From positions 1 to 5,187 of the forward strand of contig JAOUHH010000200.1 of the NCBI GenBank assembly GCA_029865195.1: DNA of 5,187 bases, in the 5' to 3' direction. The stretch comes from Desulfobulbaceae bacterium. GTDB taxonomy: Bacteria > Desulfobacterota > Desulfobulbia > Desulfobulbales > UBA5123. Positions 1 to 5,187 of the stretch are shown piece after piece (positions within the stretch are counted from its first letter, which is position 1; every line of letters begins with the position of its first letter). The position numbers were made by a program, and so were the translations under genes. The notes beneath the pieces are model-generated. The model did not search any database. It was not told the DNA's origin and saw only the letters and a program-made list of their open reading frames with translations.

Positions 1-1242
1 TATGAACGTGACAATGTAATGCGCAGAGCCAAGGAGGTCGGCTTGGATGGCTTTCTGCTTAAGCCGATTACCAGATCAACGCTTTTTGGCGCCATCATGA
101 CCACCCTGGCTGCGCAGGGGGAGGAAGGGCCTCTCTGTCCTGAGGTGGACCAGTCTGTGCTCGGCAAGCTTGTATCGCTTCGGGGTGCAAGGATTCTGGT
201 GGCCGAGGACAACGAGATCAACCAACAGGTGGCGCGGGAGTTGCTCGAAGCGGTGGGGATGGTGGTGGAGGTGGTCAGCAACGGCCTGGAAGCGTTGCAG
301 GCGGTCAGCGAGCATGACTATGATCTGCTCTTCATGGACATTCAGATGCCGGAGATGGACGGCAACGAAGCCTGCCGTCGGATTCGAGCCGATCTCGGCG
401 AGCGGGGGCGGCTTCTTCCCATTATCGCCATGACCGCCCATGCCATGGCCGAGGGGCGGCAACGATCCAGCGCCGCCGGCATGAACGATTATCTGACCAA
501 GCCCGTGGACCCCGAGGCCATGTATCGGCTTCTTTCCACTTGGTTGCAACCCAAGGCGGCCGGTACCGAAAAGGATGTTGTTGCCGCCGCCGGGCGGGTC
601 CCGGTAGGGGCAGGGGCAGATGTCGCCACCTTGCTTGCCGACCTGCCCGGTATCGATGTGAAAAGCGGTCTAGCCAGAATGGCCGGCAATATTGCCTGTT
701 ATCGAGGGATTTTGATCCGATTCAGGGAGATTCACGGCCAGATCGTCGCCGAGTTGCGCAACGCCCTGGCCGCGCGGGGGGTGACGGCGGCTGAGCGGTT
801 GGCGCACTCATTGAAAGGCTCAGCCGGCACCATCGGCGCCAAGTCGCTGCAAGAGGCGGCTGCGGCTCTGGAGCAGGCCTTGAAAAAAGGTGAGGACGCC
901 GAGGGCGAACGTTGTTTGCAGCAGGTCGAAAAGGAATTGATTCCGGTTTTGGCCGCCATCGCGTCGTTGGCAGCGGAGAAGGAGTGCGAACCGGCGCGGG
1001 AGGGTGCTTCGCAACCGGAAGGGTTGGCGTCGCATCTGGAAACGTTGGCCGAGCTGTTGCGTGAGCAGGATACGGCGGCGCGCAGGATGTTTCCAGAGGT
1101 GCGCGGGATACTCACCGGTGTTGCGCGGATGGATGCGATCAACCGGCTGGAAAAAAAGATCGACAGCTATGATTTTGACGGCGCTTTGGTGCAACTCGTC
1201 GATCTTGCCAAGAAGATCAATATCTCGTTGCGGGAGGAATAG
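1..1242 (+). CDS. Hybrid sensor histidine kinase, C-terminal part (REC-REC-HPt), 5' end outside window
   Basis: This is the 3' part of a multi-domain phosphorelay kinase. The frame is open from base 1, so the ATG at 19 is internal: residues 1-36 are the tail of a first receiver domain, ending in the conserved lysine-proline (LLKPI, Lys21). Residues 62-182 form a complete second receiver: acidic pair Glu69/Asp70 (VAEDN), phospho-acceptor Asp113 in MDIQMPEMDG, Thr145 and Lys167 (TKP). Residues 217-320 are an HPt domain with phospho-histidine His269 in AHSLKGSAG (codon 805-807). After an Ala/Glu-rich linker, residues 340-413 form a helical tail. The HisKA/HATPase core and any sensor domain should lie upstream. 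By family knowledge, phosphate passes kinase His to receiver Asp to HPt His and then to a separate response regulator; the gene starting 3 bases downstream is the natural candidate. Domain calls are secure; the input signal cannot be seen. Confidence 0.95.
   Translation, partial: YERDNVMRRAKEVGLDGFLLKPITRSTLFGAIMTTLAAQGEEGPLCPEVDQSVLGKLVSLRGARILVAEDNEINQQVARELLEAVGMVVEVVSNGLEALQAVSEHDYDLLFMDIQMPEMDGNEACRRIRADLGERGRLLPIIAMTAHAMAEGRQRSSAAGMNDYLTKPVDPEAMYRLLSTWLQPKAAGTEKDVVAAAGRVPVGAGADVATLLADLPGIDVKSGLARMAGNIACYRGILIRFREIHGQIVAELRNALAARGVTAAERLAHSLKGSAGTIGAKSLQEAAAALEQALKKGEDAEGERCLQQVEKELIPVLAAIASLAAEKECEPAREGASQPEGLASHLETLAELLREQDTAARRMFPEVRGILTGVARMDAINRLEKKIDSYDFDGALVQLVDLAKKINISLREE
1232..1237 (+). 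promoter_or_regulatory. Ribosome binding site for the REC-GAF gene
   Basis: GGGAGG lies 8 bases before the ATG at 1246, inside the last codons of the kinase gene. It supports that start and suggests translational coupling, since the kinase stop (TAG, 1240-1242) falls between the site and the start codon. Confidence 0.75.
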
Positions 1243-1245
1243 AAA

Positions 1246-2202
1246 ATGACCGACCAGGAGAAAAAGACCATTCTCGTCGTCGATGATTTTGCCGACAACA
1301 TCGATTTTATCTGTGGGGTGTTGAGCGATGCCTATCGGGTCAAGGCGGCGACCAACGGCGAGAAGGCGCTGGCGATCATGGCCGGCAGTCCCCAGCCGGA
1401 TCTGGTTTTGCTCGATGTGATGATGCCGGGGATGGACGGCTACGAGGTGTGCCGGCGTTTGAAGTCGGAGGCGTATGGGAAAGAGACCCCGGTGATATTT
1501 GTCACCGCCATGGGGGAAATAGAGGACGAATCAAAGGGGTTTGCGGTGGGGGCGGTGGACTATATCACCAAGCCGGTTTCACCGCCGATCCTCAAGGCGC
1601 GGGTGCGGACCCATCTCGAGTTGCGGGAGGCCCGCCATCGCCTCGAAAAGCTGGTTGCCGCCCGCACCGAGGAGCTGCGATTGGCCAATGTCCGGCTCAG
1701 CCGGCAGGTGAGGGAGTTGGCCGCCCGTGACCAACTGATCCGGTTCCAGATGCAGGGACCGAGCCTGCCGGAGGCCTCCGTGGAGATCGGCAGGGTTGTG
1801 GCGAAGGTGGTGGAGGCAAGGCGAACGGTTGTTTTTCTGGCTGATGCGGCTGGTGAGTTGCTGGCCGAGGTGGCCGTGACCGGTGATCATCCCGATCAAC
1901 CGGTGATGAAGCCAGATATCGGTGGGAGTGCCTTGGGCATGGCCCGGAAGACCTTTGAGGAAGGCAGGCCTCTGCTGGACAAGGAGGGGACGGCGGCGGT
2001 GCCGATCATTTTCAATCAGGAACGTGTCGGCGTCATCTGTGTGGAAGGGGTGGGCGGCAAGGAAGGCTGGGATGGTGAAGAGTTGGCGGTTCTCGGCCGC
2101 TTGAGCAGCGAGGCGGCCCTGGTCCTGCGGTCGGCCAGGGTGACCGAGGATCTGCTCAACGATAAAATTGATTTTGGGCAACTGTTCCAACCTGTGCGGT
2201 AA
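1246..2202 (+). CDS. Response regulator: receiver domain, coiled coil and GAF-like domain, no catalytic output
   Basis: This 318-residue protein is a likely cytoplasmic phosphorelay acceptor. Residues 6-123 are a canonical receiver: acidic pair Asp13/Asp14 (VVDD), phospho-acceptor Asp57 in LLDVMMPGMDG, Thr87 (FVTAM) and Lys109 (TKP). Residues 124-166 are charged, leucine-rich helix typical of a dimerising coiled coil linking a receiver to an effector. Residues about 176-300 resemble a GAF domain: a strand VVFLAD, the segment GGSALGMARKTFEEGRPLL, then AAVPIIF and VGVICVEG, followed by a closing helix. No DNA-binding, GGDEF, EAL, HD-GYP or kinase domain follows; the protein ends about 18 residues after the GAF. 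It starts 3 bases after the kinase stop, so the two are co-transcribed and probably cognate. Output must be through protein contact or ligand binding by the GAF; no ligand can be read from the sequence. The receiver call is certain, the GAF call good but not certain. Confidence 0.92.
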   Translation: MTDQEKKTILVVDDFADNIDFICGVLSDAYRVKAATNGEKALAIMAGSPQPDLVLLDVMMPGMDGYEVCRRLKSEAYGKETPVIFVTAMGEIEDESKGFAVGAVDYITKPVSPPILKARVRTHLELREARHRLEKLVAARTEELRLANVRLSRQVRELAARDQLIRFQMQGPSLPEASVEIGRVVAKVVEARRTVVFLADAAGELLAEVAVTGDHPDQPVMKPDIGGSALGMARKTFEEGRPLLDKEGTAAVPIIFNQERVGVICVEGVGGKEGWDGEELAVLGRLSSEAALVLRSARVTEDLLNDKIDFGQLFQPVR

Positions 2203-2222
2203 GCAGGCCGGGATCGCGGCGT

Positions 2223-2255
2223 CCGTTCTGGAACCGGTCTGACCGGCATGAACGG
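2223..2255 (+). promoter_or_regulatory. Possible bulged stem-loop in the gap before the FapA-like gene
   Basis: The 72-base gap can fold into a nested hairpin. The outer arms are CCGTTC (2223-2228) and GAACGG (2250-2255). A 2-bp extension follows (TG 2229-2230 with CA 2247-2248, leaving T2249 bulged). The inner arms are CCGGT (2234-2238) and ACCGG (2242-2246) around a CTG loop, with GAA 2231-2233 bulged. That makes about 13 pairs in total. It ends 7 bases before the Shine-Dalgarno sequence, so it could affect mRNA processing or translation of the downstream gene. The T6 run at 2269-2274 lies 13 bases after the stem, which argues against a classical terminator. In GC-rich DNA such pairing may be chance. 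Confidence 0.3.
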
Positions 2256-2262
2256 TGGGGGC

Positions 2263-2268
2263 GGAAGG
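2263..2268 (+). promoter_or_regulatory. Ribosome binding site that decides the FapA-like start
   Basis: GGAAGG is followed by six T's and then ATG at 2275. The in-frame ATG at 2248 has no comparable site upstream and would add nine Gly-rich residues (MNGGGGRFF), which are simply the translated ribosome-binding region. The 2275 start is therefore preferred. Confidence 0.75.
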
Positions 2269-2274
2269 TTTTTT

Positions 2275-4305
2275 ATGAAAGAGATCAGAACGGATAATGA
2301 CGGCCGGGCCATGGTGATGGATCTGGACGACATTGAAGGGTTGCTCCGGCAGGTCGACGTGATGGTCGGCGTCGGCGGCTTGACCACCTTGCCTGGATTT
2401 GCTGACGCCGGGGAGGTCACGGTGGCCGGCGGCCAGGTGTCGGCGGCATCTGGGTGTGGCGATCAACAGGAGACGGCCCTCGACGGGCTCGATGCCTTTG
2501 CGACGCTGGTGCCGCCGGCGCATTTTTTTAAACGCGTGGAGCTGACGCTTCCCGATCGGGAAGGCGTACGCCTGCATCTGCATGGGTTGCGGAAGTGTAC
2601 GGAACGAAACGCCATGGTCTTGTTCGAAGGGGTTGAGGCCCCTGCAAGGCTGACCCGTTTTATCGGCATTCCGGTCCTCCCGGGGCAGGTGTTCGCCCGG
2701 GAACTCACTTTGGACGCGGAGGGCAGGGAGGTTGCCGAGGAGGATGTGCAGGCGAAAAACAGTGCGGATGCCCCGGTGATCGTCGACTGGCACGAGGCCA
2801 GGATCGAGACCGGCGCGCATGTCGTCTTGGCTGCTGGCGAGTACCGGGCAGAGCGATACGGCTATCTGATGCTGGCGGACAATTGTTTTTCCGTGATGGC
2901 GCCTTTTTTCGTCAGTCACGACCGTCTGCAGGTTCATTGGGGAATCTTTTCGCAAGACGCGTTGGGGCTTACTCCGGCCATGCTGCAACCCTGGTTTGAG
3001 GAGATCGGCATCAAGGCGGAGTTTCTGGATGTGGAGAAGGTGGAGCGGTTGCTCCGGGCGCTGGCCACTGGGGGGCAGCAGCGAGGGGCCTTTGCCGTGG
3101 CCATGGGGAAAAAGCCGGTTGACGGTATTGACGGGCGAGTGAAATTGCTTGTGCCCATGGAGCGGCCCGTCGGCATTGAACGGCCGGACGGCTCGGTGGA
3201 TTTCCGCGAGGTCAACTATCTCCCCAATGTTGCCAAAGGGCAACTTGTCGCCCATCATATCCTGCCGGTGCCGGGAACCCCCGGCATGGATGTGACCGGG
3301 GCGGTGATCCCGTCGGCCGGCGGCGCCGCTGTTCCTCTGACAATCGACAAAACGATACGGATCGTCAAGAATGCGGCGGTCGAGCTTTGCTACGCCGACC
3401 AGTCCGGGGTGGTGCGTTTCGACGGCCAGATGCTGGCGGTGGTGAATATTTTAAACCTGCTGGCCGGGGTGAATTACGAAACCGGCAATATTACCTTTGC
3501 CGGCAATGTGTTTGTCAAGGGAACGGTTGCCGAAGGTTTTTCAATCCATGCCGACGGAGACGTCACCGTCACCGAAACCGTTTCGGAGGGGGCGGAGATC
3601 GTCTCCCGCAATGGCGGCGTGACGGTGGGCCGCGGGATGGTGGGGCGGCGTACGAAGATTAGCGCCAAGGGGACGGTGCGGGTGCAGTTTGTTCACGATG
3701 CCGCCATCCGGGCCGGCGGCGATATCGTGGTCGGCAACTACCTCTACAACGCCAATCTCCTTGCCGCCGGCAACGTCGAGATCCGCAAAGGTGAAGGAGT
3801 GCGGGGGGGCGGCGTATGGGGTGGCAGAACCGTCGCGCTGCAGAGTATTGAGGCGTGGAGCGTCGGTTCGCCGTCATGGATTGCCACCGAGCTTGTGGCG
3901 GGTTTCGATCCGGAAGCGATGGAAAAGCGCGAACGGGTGGAGGAGGCGATTGTCAAGAGCAGCAGGCATCTCAACCGCATTCTTGATGTTTTCAAGCTGT
4001 CGCGACTCGATCCGGCCTTGATTCGTGGCGCTATTGAGCAGGCAACGGGCGATCGGCGGCGGCTTCTCGAACAACAGGCGCGATTGCTCGGGCAGCTGGC
4101 CACGTCGTACAAGGCGCTGCTCGAGATGCGGCAAGGTCTGGTCGCGGAGGGTGCCGACGAAAAGAAGACAAGGTCCAAGATAACGGTGCGAGGCACCGCC
4201 TATCCGGAGGTGACCATCCGGGTCAAGCGGCAGACGCTGAAGCTAGACCGTGAGTATGATGCGGTTACCTTTAAACAGGGCGAGAAGGGGATCGAAACCT
4301 TTTGA
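2275..4305 (+). CDS. FapA family (DUF342) protein with extra N-terminal region
   Basis: This is a 676-residue soluble protein of the FapA/DUF342 family; there is no signal peptide or membrane segment. Residues 1 to about 125 are an extension I cannot assign firmly. Residues about 180-275 match the usual DUF342 front region (AGEYRAERYGYLMLADN, then FSVMAPFFV). Next come the hallmark KKPVDGIDG (279-287) and a sandwich-like segment ending PGTPGMDVTGAVIP. Residues about 377-532 form the glycine-rich right-handed beta-helix, with SGVV, TGNITFAGNVFVKGTV, AEGFSIHADGDVTV and GVRGGGVWGG. A charged coiled coil follows (about 546-636), then the typical C-terminal strand cap (ITVRGTAYPEVTIRVK to the end). 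The family name comes from Vibrio FapA, reported to influence flagellar assembly and to bind a sugar-phosphotransferase component. Many homologues, like this one, have no flagellar genes beside them. The gene lies 72 bases after the REC-GAF gene, in the same frame, and is probably co-transcribed, suggesting that it is a partner or target of the phosphorelay. The family call is strong; the role is not known. Confidence 0.9.
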   Translation: MKEIRTDNDGRAMVMDLDDIEGLLRQVDVMVGVGGLTTLPGFADAGEVTVAGGQVSAASGCGDQQETALDGLDAFATLVPPAHFFKRVELTLPDREGVRLHLHGLRKCTERNAMVLFEGVEAPARLTRFIGIPVLPGQVFARELTLDAEGREVAEEDVQAKNSADAPVIVDWHEARIETGAHVVLAAGEYRAERYGYLMLADNCFSVMAPFFVSHDRLQVHWGIFSQDALGLTPAMLQPWFEEIGIKAEFLDVEKVERLLRALATGGQQRGAFAVAMGKKPVDGIDGRVKLLVPMERPVGIERPDGSVDFREVNYLPNVAKGQLVAHHILPVPGTPGMDVTGAVIPSAGGAAVPLTIDKTIRIVKNAAVELCYADQSGVVRFDGQMLAVVNILNLLAGVNYETGNITFAGNVFVKGTVAEGFSIHADGDVTVTETVSEGAEIVSRNGGVTVGRGMVGRRTKISAKGTVRVQFVHDAAIRAGGDIVVGNYLYNANLLAAGNVEIRKGEGVRGGGVWGGRTVALQSIEAWSVGSPSWIATELVAGFDPEAMEKRERVEEAIVKSSRHLNRILDVFKLSRLDPALIRGAIEQATGDRRRLLEQQARLLGQLATSYKALLEMRQGLVAEGADEKKTRSKITVRGTAYPEVTIRVKRQTLKLDREYDAVTFKQGEKGIETF

Positions 4306-4318
4306 CGTCCCGTCCCGT

Positions 4319-4813
4319 CTATCCATCCAGGCCTTCCTTGAGCCACTCTTCCACCTGAAACGGACTGGGCATCCGGCCGCTGCTCTTTACCTGTTCGTTG
4401 ATGATCAGGGCCGGGGTCTGGGTCACCCCGTAGCGCCAGATTTCGTCCAATTCGTGCACCTGCTCGACGTCGGCGGCGATCCCCAGCCGCTGCAGCGCCT
4501 CGATGACCAGGGTGTTCAATTTGTTGCAACTGACGCAGCCCGGCCCCAGGATGCGGATGGCCAGTCCCGGTCCGGTTTCCACCTTCTCCCCTCGCTGTCT
4601 GCGGATTTCGCGCCGCAACGCCTCGCGGTACTGCTCGGTCGATCCTGCCGGGATATAGTTTTCCTCGCTCACTGCCGTAAAGAGGCGTTCCACCGCCGTA
4701 TCTTCATCCAGTTCGGTGTCGCGGCAGATGCGGTTGATGGCCGTGTCGAAACCGATCAGGCCGATGGTGACGTTGCCGATCTTGATGGCGCGTTGGGTGG
4801 GGCGGTCGTTCAT
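4319..4813 (-). CDS. Thioredoxin-fold redox-active disulfide protein with an N-terminal helical domain
   Basis: This 164-residue cytoplasmic protein has two parts. Residues 83-164 are a small thioredoxin-like domain: strand LAIRILGPG, active-site dithiol Cys93-Val-Ser-Cys96 (codons 4535-4537 and 4526-4528), the cis-proline TPALIIN (Pro134), then VKSSGRMPS and a closing helix VEEWL. This matches the 'redox-active disulfide protein 2' family, glutaredoxin-like thiol-disulfide proteins common in anaerobes and archaea, often of unknown substrate. Residues 1 to about 80 form a separate domain, starting with strand AIKIGNVTIGLIGF and continuing with helices and the segment ENYIPAGSTEQYREALRRE; I recognise this as recurring in front of such domains but cannot give it a function. 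The gene begins 11 bases after the helicase stop and is probably co-transcribed with it. A Shine-Dalgarno GGAAGA precedes the ATG. A third cysteine, Cys30, lies in the N-terminal part. The fold is well supported; the substrate is unknown. Confidence 0.9.
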   Translation of the reverse strand: MNDRPTQRAIKIGNVTIGLIGFDTAINRICRDTELDEDTAVERLFTAVSEENYIPAGSTEQYREALRREIRRQRGEKVETGPGLAIRILGPGCVSCNKLNTLVIEALQRLGIAADVEQVHELDEIWRYGVTQTPALIINEQVKSSGRMPSPFQVEEWLKEGLDG

Positions 4814-4817
4814 GGCG

Positions 4818-4823
4818 TCTTCC
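4818..4823 (-). promoter_or_regulatory. Ribosome binding site for the thioredoxin-fold gene
   Basis: On the minus strand GGAAGA lies 4 bases before the ATG (4813-4811), directly after the helicase stop codon TAA (4827-4825). The short spacing is acceptable and supports both the chosen start and a shared transcript with the helicase gene. Confidence 0.6.
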
Positions 4824-4824
4824 G

Positions 4825-5187
4825 TTAGAAAAGGGTCATCTGCTGCCCGCTCGGGCGGGGTTTTGTTTTCCGTGCCGCCTCATGCCGCAACAGTTCCGTG
4901 GGGATTTCTCCGACAAAGCGGGAGGTTTTCTGCTCCGTGGTTTTGCCAAACAGGGTGCGCCGGTTCGCCGAGGTGAGGGTGAGATGTTCACCGGCGCGGG
5001 TGATCCCGACATACATGAGCCTTCTTTCTTCCTCGATGTCGCAGGGTTTGCCGGGCAGATTGCAGGGGAGGATGCCTTCTTCAAGGCCTGCGATAAACAC
5101 CGCCGGAAACTCCAACCCCTTGGCCGCGTGCAGGGTCATCAGCGACACCGCCTCGGCCCTGGGGTCGTAGATCGTGGACTTGCCGGT
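4825..5187 (-). CDS. UvrD/Rep/PcrA-type superfamily 1 DNA helicase, C-terminal 120 residues
   Basis: This is the end of an ATP-dependent 3'-5' DNA helicase acting in repair or replication; the gene continues beyond the window edge. The frame is open through 5187, so the GTG at 5148 is internal. Counting the visible fragment from 1, residues 14-32 hold superfamily 1 motif V (SLMTLHAAKGLEF, then PAVFIAGLEEGILP). Residues 52-65 hold motif VI (EEERRLMYVGITRA), whose Arg64 is the expected arginine finger contacting ATP. The segment TSRFVGEIPTELL (88-100) is the usual end of the 2A domain. A basic, flexible tail of about 20 residues follows and closes with QMTLF. The motor motifs Ia-IV lie outside the window, so UvrD, PcrA and Rep cannot be told apart. 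It heads the visible minus-strand pair, with the thioredoxin-fold gene 11 bases downstream. Confidence 0.95.
   Translation of the reverse strand, partial: TGKSTIYDPRAEAVSLMTLHAAKGLEFPAVFIAGLEEGILPCNLPGKPCDIEEERRLMYVGITRAGEHLTLTSANRRTLFGKTTEQKTSRFVGEIPTELLRHEAARKTKPRPSGQQMTLF

Noticed and set aside
19..21. ATG at 19 as the start of a REC-HPt protein.
   Set aside because: The frame is open to base 1 and the residues before it continue a receiver domain, so this is an internal methionine of a longer protein.
2248..2250. ATG at 2248 as the start of the FapA-like protein.
   Set aside because: It has no ribosome binding site and the downstream ATG at 2275 has a good one whose bases would otherwise be translated into a poly-Gly stretch.
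2203..2274. A possible promoter or intrinsic terminator in the 72-base gap.
   Set aside because: I see no convincing -35/-10 or sigma-54 elements, and the T run is separated from the stem-loop by 13 bases.
1579..3258. A 559-codon open frame on the minus strand, antisense to the REC-GAF and FapA-like genes.
   Set aside because: Its translation is rich in His, Pro, Arg and Gln with no recognisable domain, as expected of the complement of GC-rich coding DNA, and both sense genes are clearly real.
4250..4828. A 192-codon open frame on the plus strand across the redox gene.
   Set aside because: It overlaps the FapA-like 3' end and is antisense to a gene with clear CxxC and cis-proline motifs; its own translation shows no domain.
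5173..5187. TGKST at the start of the helicase fragment looks like a Walker A motif.
   Set aside because: It lies immediately before motif V, where the ATP-binding motif of a superfamily 1 helicase cannot be, and lacks the preceding glycine-rich loop within view.

Overview
This 5.2 kb window is GC-rich, gene-dense bacterial chromosome. It looks like a Gram-negative environmental anaerobe, possibly of the Deltaproteobacteria/Desulfobacterota type. That guess rests on the multi-receiver hybrid kinase, a FapA (DUF342) protein in a signalling operon, and a 'redox-active disulfide' thioredoxin-fold protein, a combination I associate with that group. No single gene proves it. I see no mobile element, CRISPR array, tRNA or rRNA.

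Plus strand, 1-4305, is one probable signalling operon of three genes. It opens with the 3' part of a hybrid sensor kinase (end of one receiver domain, a full receiver domain, an HPt domain and a helical tail; the kinase core lies upstream of the window). Three bases after its stop comes a response regulator of unusual build: receiver, coiled coil and GAF-like domain with no DNA-binding or catalytic output. After a 72-base gap that can fold into a bulged stem-loop comes a 676-residue FapA/DUF342 protein. The simplest reading is a phosphorelay from kinase to receivers to HPt to the separate response regulator, which would act through protein contact, perhaps on the FapA-like protein encoded next to it. 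The last step is inference.

Minus strand, 5187-4319, converges on this operon with only 13 bases between the stop codons. It carries the 3' end of a UvrD/Rep/PcrA-type superfamily 1 DNA helicase (motifs V and VI visible) that ends in a possible sliding-clamp-binding peptide. Eleven bases downstream follows a small two-part protein: a roughly 80-residue N-terminal region joined to a CxxC thioredoxin-fold domain.

Nothing here is clearly a new defence or mobile system. The points most worth a second look are the output-less response regulator paired with a non-flagellar FapA homologue, the FapA N-terminal extension, the stem-loop between them, and the helicase C-terminal peptide.
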